Source: Bog-756 sp963701325
Lineage (GTDB): Bacteria > Actinomycetota > Acidimicrobiia > Acidimicrobiales > RAAP-2
Direction: 5' to 3'
NCBI GenBank assembly: GCA_963701325.1
Contig: OY969604.1
Coordinates: forward strand, 3,410,001 to 3,474,000
Length of the DNA: 64,000 bases
The translations under genes were made by a program, and so were the position numbers. This document shows positions 1 to 7,879 of this stretch, piece by piece. Under the pieces are notes generated by a model. That model was not told the DNA's origin. It worked only from the letters and a program-made list of their open reading frames with translations, and ran no database searches. The number at the start of each line of letters is the position of its first letter. Position 1 is the stretch's first letter.

Positions 1-1198
1 GGATGATGGCCTCATAGGTCCGTCCCGTGTGGCTCGGGTCGATGGGCAGGTAGGGCACTTCCCACTTGTCGTAGTCGTCGCCGAGGGCCTCGAATCCCTT
101 CTTGATCGCGTCCTGGTGCGAGCCGGAGAAGGCGGTGTACACGAGGTCGCCGGCGTAGGGGTGCCGGGGGTGGACCGGCATCCGGGTCGCGAACTCGGCC
201 ACCCGGCGGATGCGGTCGATGTCGCCGAAGTCGAGGGCCGGGTCGACGCCCTGGGAGAAGAGGTTCATGGCCAAGGTGACCACGTCGACGTTTCCCGTCC
301 GCTCGCCGTTGCCGAAGAGGGTCCCTTCGACCCGGTCTGCGCCGGCCAGCACAGCGAGCTCGGCTGCCGCTACCGCTGTACCCCGGTCGTTGTGTGGGTG
401 GAGGCTGAGAACGATCGAGTCGCGGTTGCGGATGGTCCGACCGAACCATTCGATCACGTCGGCATAGACGTGGGGCCCGTACATCTCGACGGTGTTGGGC
501 AGGTTGAGGATGATCGGGTGGTCGGGGCTGGGTTCGATGACCGCCATGACCGCTTCGCAGATCTCGACCGCGAACTCGGGTTCCGTCCCGGTGAAGCTCT
601 CCGGCGAGTACTCGTAGCGAATGGCCGTCCCCGGCAGGTCGGCCTCGAACTTCTTGCACAGTCGCGCAGCGTTGACCGCGATGTCGACGATGCCCTGCCG
701 ATCGAGACCGAAGACGACCCGTCGCTGGAGCGTGGAGGTGGAGTTGTAGAAGTGGACGATCGCGCGTGGTGCGCCGCGCAGTGACTCGAAGGTCCGCTCG
801 ATGAGCTCCTCCCGGCACTGGACGAGCACCTGGATGGTCACGTCGTCAGGGATGAGATCCCCGTCGATGATCTCGCGCTGGAAGTCGTAGTCGGTCTGGG
901 AGGCCGACGGGAATCCGACCTCGATCTCCTTGAAGCCGATGTCCACGAGGGTCTGGAAGAGGCGCATCTTGCGCTCGGTGTCCATCGGGTCGACCAGCGC
1001 CTGATTGCCGTCGCGCAGGTCCACGCTCGCCCAGCGAGGGGCCACCTCGGTCTGCCGATTGGGCCACTCCCGGTCGGGCAGGACCAGCGGAACGAATGGG
1101 CGGTAGAGGTGGAAGGGCATCGGCGAGACGTCGCATGGCATGGCGAGGCGCGGCCGTCCGCCGGTGCCGGTGGCTGTCGTGTGCTCGTGGTCGCTCAC
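1..1198 (-). CDS. leuA: 2-isopropylmalate synthase, 3' end outside the window
   Basis: This enzyme condenses 2-oxoisovalerate with acetyl-CoA, the first committed step of leucine synthesis, in the cytoplasm. The reverse strand reads as the HMGL/LeuA TIM barrel: the DLRDGNQAL metal/substrate motif near residue 59, HPHNDRGTA near 265 and GNGERTGNV near 297. These match the long actinobacterial LeuA type. About 399 codons are present; the C-terminal allosteric domain lies beyond base 1. I chose the GTG at 1198 because AGGGAG sits six bases upstream. In-frame ATGs at 1141 and 1120 have no such site but would give a more usual N terminus (MPFHLYRPF). The gene lies behind a leader peptide and intrinsic terminator, so leucine-responsive attenuation is likely. 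Confidence 0.95.
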   Translation of the reverse strand, partial: MSDHEHTTATGTGGRPRLAMPCDVSPMPFHLYRPFVPLVLPDREWPNRQTEVAPRWASVDLRDGNQALVDPMDTERKMRLFQTLVDIGFKEIEVGFPSASQTDYDFQREIIDGDLIPDDVTIQVLVQCREELIERTFESLRGAPRAIVHFYNSTSTLQRRVVFGLDRQGIVDIAVNAARLCKKFEADLPGTAIRYEYSPESFTGTEPEFAVEICEAVMAVIEPSPDHPIILNLPNTVEMYGPHVYADVIEWFGRTIRNRDSIVLSLHPHNDRGTAVAAAELAVLAGADRVEGTLFGNGERTGNVDVVTLAMNLFSQGVDPALDFGDIDRIRRVAEFATRMPVHPRHPYAGDLVYTAFSGSHQDAIKKGFEALGDDYDKWEVPYLPIDPSHTGRTYEAII

Positions 1199-1315
1199 TG
1201 GAGACTCCCTTGCTGGTGGGACTGGGTGCTGCTGGTCGTGCCCGTGCTGGTGGCGGTGCCGGGAGGGCCGGGGCTCCACGGCCTGGCTGCGTTTGCCGAC
1301 CTGCGTGCGCCCAAC

Positions 1316-1346
1316 AAAAAACCCCCTGGCCCGAAGGCGCAGGAGG
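1316..1346 (-). terminator. Attenuator terminator of leuA
   Basis: On the reverse strand CCTCCTGCGCC pairs with GGCCAGGGGG across a UUCG loop, with one bulged C, and is followed by six T residues. This is a textbook intrinsic terminator. It lies between the short leader ORF and the leuA start, about 120 bases before the GTG, which is the expected position for an attenuator. Confidence 0.85.
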
Positions 1347-1351
1347 TTGCG

Positions 1352-1375
1352 GGCGAACGCGGTGTGGCGTTCGCC
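1352..1375 (-). promoter_or_regulatory. Leader hairpin just after the leuA leader peptide
   Basis: A perfect 9-bp stem, GGCGAACGC with GCGTTCGCC around a six-base loop, starts two bases after the leader peptide stop. It could be the pause or protector hairpin of the attenuator. I could not find an obvious antiterminator pairing between its 3' arm and the terminator's 5' arm, so the switching mechanism is not established. Confidence 0.6.
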
Positions 1376-1376
1376 G

Positions 1377-1415
1377 TCAGGTAAGGAGCAGGTCCGAGAT
1401 CGTCACCGTGTGCAT
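1377..1415 (-). CDS. leuA leader peptide (12 aa)
   Basis: The short ORF reads MHTVTISDLLLT and stops. It contains three consecutive leucine codons (CTG CTC CTT) just before the end, and CTT is a rare codon in such GC-rich DNA. It is followed by a hairpin, an intrinsic terminator and leuA. Ribosome-mediated attenuation of leucine genes through Leu-rich leaders is established in actinobacteria, so the assignment rests on position plus codon content. It has no Shine-Dalgarno sequence; a candidate promoter ends about ten bases upstream, so it may be translated from a leaderless transcript. Confidence 0.75.
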   Translation of the reverse strand: MHTVTISDLLLT

Positions 1416-1424
1416 CACCGTTCC

Positions 1425-1453
1425 ATGGTGCCAGGGGCGCGTCGGCCCGTCAA
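1425..1453 (-). promoter_or_regulatory. Candidate promoter of the leuA leader
   Basis: The reverse strand has TTGACG (1453-1448), a 17-base spacer and CACCAT (1430-1425). The -35 is good and the -10 only moderate. Transcription would begin at or within a few bases of the leader peptide ATG at 1415. Confidence 0.45.
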
Positions 1454-1489
1454 GGATGGTGCGGTTCGCCGCGGCGCTGGCGGACCGGC

Positions 1490-2857
1490 TCAGATCCGCT
1501 CGAAGTTGCGGGCGAGCTCCCAGTCGGTCACGACCGTGTTGGCCGTGGCCCACTCCTGCCGGGCGGTGTTGACCAGGTGCTGGTGGACTTCGGACCCGAA
1601 TGCCTCGGCGGCCACCTCGCTCGCCTCCAGGGTTGCGATGGCATCGGGCAGGGTGGAGGGGATCCGCGGCACGCCCGACGTCTGGTAGGCGTTCCCGGTG
1701 AAGGCCGGCTCGAGCTCGAGGGAGTGGTCGAGGCCCCAGAGGCCGCCGGCGATGGCCGCGGCCAGGGCGATGTACGGGTTCACGTCCGCCCCGGGAATCC
1801 GGTTCTCGAGGCGCCGCCCCTCTCCTCGGCCGACGGCCCGGAAACCGCAGGTCCGGTTGTCCTCGCCCCACACGACGGCGGTCGGCGCCCAGGAGTCCGG
1901 AACGAAGCGCCGGTAGGAGTTCACGTAGGGTGCGAAGCACCAGGCCAGTTCTCCGGCGGTACGGATCTGGCCGGCGGCCCACTGGGCCCCGAGTTGGGAG
2001 AAGCCCGACGGGGAGTCCTCGCCGTCCGCCGGTGCCATGAGCGGTGCGTCGCTGCTGACGTCCCAGAGGCTCGTGTGGAGGTGGCAGGAGGACCCGGCCG
2101 TGTCCATCGACCACTTCGCCATGAAGCTGGCGGCGCGTCCGTACTCGGCGGCGATCTCCTTCACCCCGGTCTTGAAGACCAGGTGCCGGTCGGCGACTTC
2201 GAGACCGTCGCCGTAGGTGATGTTGATCTCGTGCTGGCCCGTCCCGGCCTCACCTTTCGAGTATTCGATCGGGATGCCCGCCTCGACCATCTCGTTACGG
2301 ATCCGGCCGATGATGTACTCCTCGCGGGAGGTCTGGAGCAGCTGGTAGTCCTCGACGGTCGCCGTGTGGGGAGACAACCCGTGCCACCGTTTGTCGGCGG
2401 CCTCGCTGAACGAATCGAGGAAGAGATAGAACTCGAGCTCGGTTGCGCACTTGACCTCGTAGCCGCGCTCGGCCGCCCGCTCGAGCTGACGCCGGAGGAT
2501 CCGGCGGGGGGAGACCTCGACCGGCTCGCCCGAGAGGGTGAACAGATCGCAGAGGACCAGCACGCTGCCGGGCAACCAGGGGAGGGGCCGGACGGTCTGC
2601 GGATCCACGACGGCGTGGAGATCGCCGTAGCCGGTCTCCCAGTTCGCGAACTGGTACCCGGGGAGGGGATCCATGTCGACATCGCAGGCCAGCAGGTAGT
2701 CGCAGACCTCGATGCCGTGATGCAGCACCCGGTCGAGGAAGAAGCCCCCCGTGACCCGCTTGCCCACCGGCCGTCCCTGGAGGTCGGGAAACGCCACGAC
2801 CACCGTGTGCACGTCCCCGGATTGGATCTGGTGGGGCAGCGTCTCGAGGGTCAGCAT
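1490..2857 (-). CDS. Glutamine synthetase-like gamma-glutamyl-amine ligase
   Basis: A 455-residue protein of the glutamine synthetase fold: the ATP/metal strand ELEFYLF at 140-146, the GEAGTGQHEIN segment near 202, GSSCHLHTSL at 255-264 (equivalent of the GS ATP-binding region), and the NSYRRFVP and NRIPGADVNPYIAL segments. It differs enough from housekeeping GlnA to fit the PuuA/GlnA3 group, which ligates glutamate to putrescine or other amines. That substrate is inferred from neighbours: a C26 gamma-glutamyl hydrolase and an aldehyde dehydrogenase are transcribed divergently, as needed for Puu-type degradation. It is probably co-transcribed with the SDR upstream (46-base gap). The ATG at 2857 is the best start but has only a weak ribosome site. 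Confidence 0.85.
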   Translation of the reverse strand: MLTLETLPHQIQSGDVHTVVVAFPDLQGRPVGKRVTGGFFLDRVLHHGIEVCDYLLACDVDMDPLPGYQFANWETGYGDLHAVVDPQTVRPLPWLPGSVLVLCDLFTLSGEPVEVSPRRILRRQLERAAERGYEVKCATELEFYLFLDSFSEAADKRWHGLSPHTATVEDYQLLQTSREEYIIGRIRNEMVEAGIPIEYSKGEAGTGQHEINITYGDGLEVADRHLVFKTGVKEIAAEYGRAASFMAKWSMDTAGSSCHLHTSLWDVSSDAPLMAPADGEDSPSGFSQLGAQWAAGQIRTAGELAWCFAPYVNSYRRFVPDSWAPTAVVWGEDNRTCGFRAVGRGEGRRLENRIPGADVNPYIALAAAIAGGLWGLDHSLELEPAFTGNAYQTSGVPRIPSTLPDAIATLEASEVAAEAFGSEVHQHLVNTARQEWATANTVVTDWELARNFERI

Positions 2858-2903
2858 GCCAGCACTCTGCTCCAAGTCGCCTCGGCCGTCCAGCACCGCC
2901 CGG

Positions 2904-3680
2904 TCATTCTGGTGTGACGTATGCCGCGGTGATCCCCCCGTCGACCACCAGCGCGGAGCCGGTCACGAACGACGCTTCGTCGGACGCCAGGAAGAGGGCG
3001 GCCATCGCGATCTCCTCCGGGCGACCGAACCGGCCGATCGGGATGTGCACCAGCCGGCGCTCCCGGCTCGCCGGGTCGGCGAGCAGCTCCGTCAGCAGAG
3101 GCGTCTCGATGGGTCCGGGGCAGATCGAGTTGGCCCGGATCCCCCGGCGCGCGTATTCGACGGCAAGCTCGCGGGTCATGGCCAGCACGCCCCCCTTGGA
3201 GGCCGTGTACGCGATCTGCGCGGTGGCCGCGCCCATCAGGGCGACGAACGACGCCACGTTCACGATGGACCCTCCACCCGATGCCAGCATCGCGGGCACG
3301 GCGGCGCGGCACCCGAGCCAGACGCCCTTGAGGTTGACCTCCATCACCTTGGTCCAGGTCTCCGGTGGGGTCTCGAGGATGCCGCCGTCGTCGTCGGGAA
3401 AGATCCCCGCGTTGTTGAAGAGGACGTGCAACCCGCCGAAGGCCCCGACGGCCGCGGCCACCATCTCGGTCACCTGATCCTCGTCGGACACGTCGACGGT
3501 GACGGACAGCGCGCTCCCGCCTGCCGACGCGATGTCGGCTGCTGTGGCTGCCGCCCGATCGCCGGCGACGTCGGCGACGACCACCTTTGCTCCTTCCGCG
3601 GCGAACAGCGCCGCGGCCACCTGCCCGATGCCGCTGCCGGCTCCGGTGATCACCGCCACCTTTCCGTCGAGCCGTGCCAA
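2904..3680 (-). CDS. Short-chain dehydrogenase/reductase
   Basis: A 258-residue classical SDR with the cofactor loop GAGSGIG near the N terminus, NNAG, and the catalytic Tyr/Lys pair in YTASKGG, ending with the usual VDGG segment. The start is a TTG at 3680 with GGAGG four bases upstream; no ATG or GTG fits the fold as well. It precedes the glutamine synthetase-like gene on the same strand and may oxidise or reduce an intermediate of the same amine pathway. Its substrate cannot be read from the sequence. Confidence 0.85.
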   Translation of the reverse strand: MARLDGKVAVITGAGSGIGQVAAALFAAEGAKVVVADVAGDRAAATAADIASAGGSALSVTVDVSDEDQVTEMVAAAVGAFGGLHVLFNNAGIFPDDDGGILETPPETWTKVMEVNLKGVWLGCRAAVPAMLASGGGSIVNVASFVALMGAATAQIAYTASKGGVLAMTRELAVEYARRGIRANSICPGPIETPLLTELLADPASRERRLVHIPIGRFGRPEEIAMAALFLASDEASFVTGSALVVDGGITAAYVTPE

Positions 3681-3713
3681 GGTGCCTCCGTTCGCAGTGT
3701 GGTCCGCCGATGG

Positions 3714-3719
3714 GATACT
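3714..3719 (+). promoter_or_regulatory. Candidate leaderless -10 box
   Basis: GATACT lies six bases before the ATG of the C26 hydrolase. The same GGGATACT arrangement stands before the aldehyde dehydrogenase at 9337. Transcripts would begin at or near the start codon. Confidence 0.35.
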
Positions 3720-3725
3720 GCCACG

Positions 3726-4556
3726 ATGACCGACGCTGGCTCCCGACCGCTCATCGGGGTCTCCGCCTACCGGCAGCGGACGAGATGGTGGTCGTGGGAT
3801 CGGGACGCCGCACTGGTGCCGGGCGTGTACCTGCACATGGTGGTGGCAGCCGGCGGATGGCCGGTCGTGCTCCCACCGCCCGGTCCAGCCGACGGGCGGG
3901 TGACAACCGCAGACGGCGATGCGCAGGCCGCGACCGCTGCGCTGGTGGGAGCTGGGGTCGACCCGGTGCTGGACGCGCTGGACGGCCTGGTCGTGATCGG
4001 TGGCGGAGACCTGGCGGCCCGCCGCTACGGCCAGGACCCTGACTCGCACAACACGGGCACGAACGACCAGCGCGACGAGCTCGAGCTCCAGCTCCTGGCT
4101 GGCGCGCTCGGTCGAGACCTCCCGGTTCTGGCCATCTGCCGTGGGCTCCAGGTGCTCAACGTCCTCCGCGGAGGCGATCTCGTACAGCACATCCCCGAAG
4201 CGGTGGGCTCCGCCTCCCATCAGCCTGCTGCGGGCGCGTTCGGGCCAATTGCCGTCACCACCGAGGAGGGCAGCACGGTGCGGCGTCTCATGGGCGAACG
4301 GACCGAGGTCCTGTGCAGTCACCACCAGGCGGTCGGCCGGGTCGGTGACGGTTTGATGGTGACCGCCCGGGCCGCAGACGGTGTGATCGAGGCGGTGGAG
4401 ATGCCCGACCGCGCATTCACCGTCGGCGTGCAGTGGCACCCGGAGGAGGCAGGTGACGTTCGGCTCTTCACCGGACTGGTCGCCGCGGCCGGTGCACAGG
4501 GGCGGAACCCCAGCGGCTGTGCCCACGAGGGAGAGCACGTGGATCGCGATGGCTGA
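3726..4556 (+). CDS. Class C26 gamma-glutamyl-amine hydrolase (PuuD-like)
   Basis: A 276-residue class I glutamine amidotransferase-like hydrolase. LAICRGLQVLN carries the nucleophile, about Cys138, and VQWHPEE near residue 237 supplies the His and Glu of the triad. The family cleaves gamma-glutamyl-GABA to GABA and glutamate in the Puu pathway. It stands alone rather than fused to a synthetase, and its end overlaps the start of the aldehyde dehydrogenase by eight bases, so the two are translationally coupled. The gene diverges from the SDR and GS-like pair. Confidence 0.85.
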   Translation: MTDAGSRPLIGVSAYRQRTRWWSWDRDAALVPGVYLHMVVAAGGWPVVLPPPGPADGRVTTADGDAQAATAALVGAGVDPVLDALDGLVVIGGGDLAARRYGQDPDSHNTGTNDQRDELELQLLAGALGRDLPVLAICRGLQVLNVLRGGDLVQHIPEAVGSASHQPAAGAFGPIAVTTEEGSTVRRLMGERTEVLCSHHQAVGRVGDGLMVTARAADGVIEAVEMPDRAFTVGVQWHPEEAGDVRLFTGLVAAAGAQGRNPSGCAHEGEHVDRDG

Positions 4557-5940
4557 CGTCGCGGTGGTCGTGAACCCCAGCACCGAGGATGTCATCGCCG
4601 AGGTGCCGCTGATGGGGGTCGATGAGGTCGACGTCGCGGTCGCCCGTGCCACGAGCGCCGGGCCGGCTTGGCGGGCCCTTGCCCCTGCAGACCGCGCCCG
4701 CCTGATGCGCCGGTTCGCGACCCAGGTGGAGGATCACGCCGACGAGCTCGCGCAGATGGAGACCGCCAACGTCGGCAAGCCGATCGCTGAGAGTCGCGGT
4801 GAGGTCGGGATGGTGGCCGAGGTGCTGCACTTCTACGCGGGGGCGGTGGACAAGCACCGCGGCGCCACCGTCCCGGTGGCCGGTGGGGTGGACATGACCT
4901 TTCACGAGCCGCTCGGCGTGGTGGGGGCCATCGTCCCCTGGAACTTCCCGATCGCGATCACCTCGTGGAAGGTGGGGCCGGCCCTCGCCACCGCCAACAC
5001 CATCGTGGTCAAGCCGGCCGAGGTCACCCCCCTCACCGCCCTCCGCCTGGCAGAGCTCGCCCTCGACGCCGGGTTGCCCGAGGGGGTGTTCCAGGTGGTG
5101 CCCGGCAAGGGGTCCGTGATCGGCACCCACCTGGCCGAGCACCCGGACGTCGCCAAGGTTGCCTTCACCGGTTCCACCGAGGTCGGGCGCGAGGTCATGG
5201 CCCGCGCGTCGGGTTCCATCAAACGGGTCACTCTGGAGCTCGGGGGTAAGTCGGCCTCGGTCGTGTTCGCAGACGCCGACCTGGAGCGGGCCGCGGCGGC
5301 GACGCCGGCAGGAGTCTTCTCCAATGCCGGGCAGGATTGCTGCGCACGGAGCCGCGTGCTCGTCCAGCGCACGGTGTTCGACGAGTTCCTCGACCTGCTG
5401 GACCGTGCGGTGGCTGCGTGGAGGGTGGGCGACCCGACCGATCCGTCGGTCAGCATGGGCCCGCTGATCACCGCTGCCCACCGGCGCACGGTGGGGAGCT
5501 TCCTCGGGGCTGGGATGGGAGCGCCGGACGGGAGTGCGGTGCCCACCCGCACGGTCGGCTCGGTTCCGGACGGTCCCGGCTTCTGGTTCCCGCCGACCGT
5601 GGTCGCACCTGCTGACGCGAACTGGCGCATGGCCCGGGAGGAGATCTTCGGGCCGGTCGTGGCGGTCATCCCCTTCGACGACGAGACGGAAGCCGTCCGC
5701 CTGGCCAACGACACTCCCTATGGCCTGTCCGGGTCGATCTGGACCCGCGACTCCGCCCGATCGCTCCGGATGGCACGCGCGGTCCAGGCCGGAAATCTCT
5801 CGGTCAACTCGAACAGCTCGGTCCGCGTACAGACCAGCTTCGGTGGGATGAAGCAGTCGGGCTTCGGCCGAGAGCTCGGTCTCGAGGCGCTCGCCGCCTA
5901 CAGCGACGTGAAGAACGTCTTCGTCTCGACCGAGGGGTGA
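4549..5940 (+). CDS. Aldehyde dehydrogenase (PuuC/BetB-like)
   Basis: A 463-residue NAD(P)-dependent aldehyde dehydrogenase: PWNFP near residue 130, ELGGKSA with the general-base Glu near 230, and GQDCCARSR with the catalytic Cys near 264. It oxidises an aldehyde to the acid. Coupling to the C26 hydrolase suggests the gamma-glutamyl-aminobutyraldehyde step of putrescine degradation; betaine-aldehyde activity cannot be excluded. The ATG at 4549 gives a normal N terminus; a GTG ten bases upstream is out of frame. Confidence 0.9.
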   Translation: MADVAVVVNPSTEDVIAEVPLMGVDEVDVAVARATSAGPAWRALAPADRARLMRRFATQVEDHADELAQMETANVGKPIAESRGEVGMVAEVLHFYAGAVDKHRGATVPVAGGVDMTFHEPLGVVGAIVPWNFPIAITSWKVGPALATANTIVVKPAEVTPLTALRLAELALDAGLPEGVFQVVPGKGSVIGTHLAEHPDVAKVAFTGSTEVGREVMARASGSIKRVTLELGGKSASVVFADADLERAAAATPAGVFSNAGQDCCARSRVLVQRTVFDEFLDLLDRAVAAWRVGDPTDPSVSMGPLITAAHRRTVGSFLGAGMGAPDGSAVPTRTVGSVPDGPGFWFPPTVVAPADANWRMAREEIFGPVVAVIPFDDETEAVRLANDTPYGLSGSIWTRDSARSLRMARAVQAGNLSVNSNSSVRVQTSFGGMKQSGFGRELGLEALAAYSDVKNVFVSTEG

Positions 5941-6295
5941 GCGGATCGGCTCGACGCGGCGGGACGGTGCAGGATCACCCATGCTCCGAACGGGTCACTG
6001 CAATGCAGCACCTCCTGCACTGCAGGATCATCGCGCGGCGGCCTCCGGGCGGTCCGCGGGCCCGAGCCGGAGTGCGCTGAACCGGTGTTGCGTGGAACGC
6101 CGCTGCCCCTGGACCGGTGTCCGGGGTTCAGCGACTCCAACTCGGCTGGGTGGACGGCAGGACGACGCGTCGGCGTCGAGGCCATTGGCGCGGCGGCTGA
6201 GTGCCGGCAGTACCAATGGCAGTACCGCAAGAGGGGGTGAGGGACTGGTTGCGTGCTCACCTCTCCAGTGTGCGGGCGCCGCGTAAGGAGGGCCT
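5941..6295 (+). other. Gene-free stretch with repeat and imperfect hairpin
   Basis: No convincing gene is visible in these 355 bases. TGCAGGATCA occurs twice (5968-5977 and 6021-6030), flanking an imperfect hairpin at 5998-6025 whose 11-base arms have one mismatch. The hairpin may end the preceding transcript, though it has no T tract. Confidence 0.4.
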
Positions 6296-6394
6296 ATGGA
6301 GGAGGTAGGAGTTGACGAAGAAACCGATGCGACGAAACGGGACGGTCAGGTGCACGAGCGCCGAGCACTCGGAAGCTGCGTCCCCGCCGACTAA
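6296..6394 (+). CDS. Candidate 32-aa small ORF
   Basis: A 33-codon ORF starts with ATG five bases after the strong Shine-Dalgarno sequence AAGGAGGG. The product is highly charged: an acidic N terminus (MEEVGVDEE), a basic middle, and one Cys four residues from the end (GSCVPAD). No family is recognised. A second GGAGGAGG overlaps the first codons, so the site could instead serve a TTG at 6312 whose product looks unnatural. A small ORF with a possible membrane segment follows after 11 bases. Confidence 0.35.
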   Translation: MEEVGVDEETDATKRDGQVHERRALGSCVPAD

Positions 6395-6405
6395 CGTCTT
6401 GGTTG

Positions 6406-6525
6406 ATGTCCGACCGTTCACGCAAGATCGCCAAGCCTGCGGCAGCCCTCGGCGTCCTGGCCACGATGGCCAGCATCTGGTGGTTCGCCCTGCGACCCCG
6501 CCGCAAGATCAAGCCCGACCAGTAG
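6406..6525 (+). CDS. Small single-pass membrane protein (39 aa)
   Basis: An ORF of 39 residues: a basic N terminus (MSDRSRKIAKP), one hydrophobic segment of about 18 residues ending in SIWWFAL, and a basic tail RPRRKIKPDQ. This looks like a genuine micro-protein with positive charges on both flanks. There is no Shine-Dalgarno sequence, but TAACGT lies eight bases before the ATG, suggesting leaderless translation. Function is unknown. It precedes an MFS gene by 61 bases. Confidence 0.5.
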   Translation: MSDRSRKIAKPAAALGVLATMASIWWFALRPRRKIKPDQ

Positions 6526-6574
6526 ACGGCCTCAGGGGTGGGCGGCGCCCACCGGTCCCTCCGACCCTCACCGG

Positions 6575-6580
6575 TAACCT
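6575..6580 (+). promoter_or_regulatory. Candidate leaderless -10 box of the MFS gene
   Basis: TAACCT lies six bases upstream of the GTG at 6587, the spacing expected for a leaderless actinobacterial transcript. Confidence 0.35.
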
Positions 6581-6586
6581 CGGGCC

Positions 6587-7879
6587 GTGGCCCTGACCTC
6601 GCTGCGTCCGCTGCGTTCGCGCAACTTCGCCCTCATCTGGTCGGCTGCACTGGTCTCCAACGTCGGATCCTGGATGCAGACGGTCGCCCTGGGTGTGCTC
6701 GTCTACTCCCGGACCGGCCAACCGGGGTGGACCGGTCTGGTGGCGGCGGCCGGGTTCGTGCCCATCGGGCTCCTGGCCCCGGTCGGCGGAGCCTTGGCCG
6801 ACCGGCTCGACCGGCGCCGCTGGCTCATCGTGACCACCCTGGCCGAGACCGCCTTCGCCGTCGTCCTGGCCGTGCTGGCCGCTGCCCGCCACGACCCTCC
6901 CGGGGTCTTGGTCGTGCTCTCCTTTCTCGGCGGGGCCGCAGGGGCGATCGGGTTTCCCGCCTATCAGGCGATGGTGCCCGACCTGGTGCCCCGGGAGGAC
7001 CTCCTCGGAGCGGTCTCGCTCTCGTCCGCACAGTTCAACCTCGGGCGGGTGATCGGTCCAGCCCTCGCCGGCCTGGTCCTCCTCACCCAGAACTATGCGC
7101 TCGTCTTCGGTGTCAACGCCGTCTCGTTCGGCGCGGTGGTCGTGGCCCTGGTGATGGTCCGCCTCCCGCCGCCGATCGGTCAGCCGGAGCACAGTTCGAT
7201 GCGGAGGCGGATCGCGGAAGGTGCCCGGGCAGCGCGGGCGGAGCCTGGTTGCCGGGCGGCCATCGGGTTGATCGCCGTGGTCGCGCTGCTGGCCTCGCCA
7301 TTCATCGCGCTGGTGCCGGCGATGTCCCACGTCCAGCGGCCCGCGGGATGGAGCCTGGGGCTGGTAACCGCTTTTCTGGTGACCGCCCAAGGGGTCGGAG
7401 CGGTCGCCGGAGCGCTCGCGCTGCCTTCGCTGGCCGAGCGGTTCGGCCGGCTCTCCGTCCTCCGGGTGGCCCTTCTCGTCCTGCCCTGCCTCCTCGTGGC
7501 CTATGGCCTCGCGCCCTCGCTCGCCACAGCCGTCCCCGCCTTCGTCGCGGTCGGTGCCGGATACATCTTCGTGCTCTCGGGGCTCAACACCGTGGTCCAG
7601 CTGCGCGCCCCTGCCGCGACGAGAGGCCGGATTCTCAGCATCTACATGATGGCGCTGGGTCTCATCTACCCCGTGGGCGCGGTCATCCAAGGGTGGATCG
7701 CCGACACCCGGGGCATTCGGGCGGTCACCGTCGGAGGGGCCGCAATTCTCTTCCTCGTGCTCGCCGTCCTCATGCTCGCCCGCCCGGCGCTCTTCGCCGC
7801 CCTCGGTGACCCGACCTCGTCCAGCGGTCCCACGGCGGTGGATGAAGCCGGAGCACTTGCGGCGGGCGGGTCGGGGTGA
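6587..7879 (+). CDS. MFS transporter, EntS-like
   Basis: A 430-residue protein with about 12 hydrophobic helices. It opens with LRSRNFALIWSAALVSNVG and has an MFS-type loop rich in Asp/Arg (ADRLDRRR) after the second helix, a pattern typical of the MFS_3/EntS-like exporter family. A role in efflux of a small molecule is likely; the substrate is unknown. The GTG start has no Shine-Dalgarno sequence but a -10 box close by. Its stop overlaps the GTG of the CoA ligase by four bases. Confidence 0.85.
   Translation: MALTSLRPLRSRNFALIWSAALVSNVGSWMQTVALGVLVYSRTGQPGWTGLVAAAGFVPIGLLAPVGGALADRLDRRRWLIVTTLAETAFAVVLAVLAAARHDPPGVLVVLSFLGGAAGAIGFPAYQAMVPDLVPREDLLGAVSLSSAQFNLGRVIGPALAGLVLLTQNYALVFGVNAVSFGAVVVALVMVRLPPPIGQPEHSSMRRRIAEGARAARAEPGCRAAIGLIAVVALLASPFIALVPAMSHVQRPAGWSLGLVTAFLVTAQGVGAVAGALALPSLAERFGRLSVLRVALLVLPCLLVAYGLAPSLATAVPAFVAVGAGYIFVLSGLNTVVQLRAPAATRGRILSIYMMALGLIYPVGAVIQGWIADTRGIRAVTVGGAAILFLVLAVLMLARPALFAALGDPTSSSGPTAVDEAGALAAGGSG

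Noticed and set aside
2904..4652. Extended 582-codon minus-strand frame ending in the SDR
   Set aside because: The part beyond 3680 runs antisense through the C26 hydrolase and has no SDR-related sequence; TTG with GGAGG at 3680 is a better start.
4468..5982. Long open frame on the minus strand opposite the aldehyde dehydrogenase (504 codons)
   Set aside because: It mirrors third-position G/C in a well-defined gene on the other strand, has a His/Arg/Gly-rich composition and no family motif.
5941..6295. tRNA or other structured RNA gene in the gap
   Set aside because: No cloverleaf or T-loop-like GTTCGA segment in the right context; only an imperfect hairpin and a direct repeat.
6296..6394. 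RiPP precursor peptide because of a C-terminal Gly-Ser-Cys segment
   Set aside because: No modifying enzyme, protease or dedicated transporter for such a peptide is next to it; the MFS and CoA ligase are not diagnostic.
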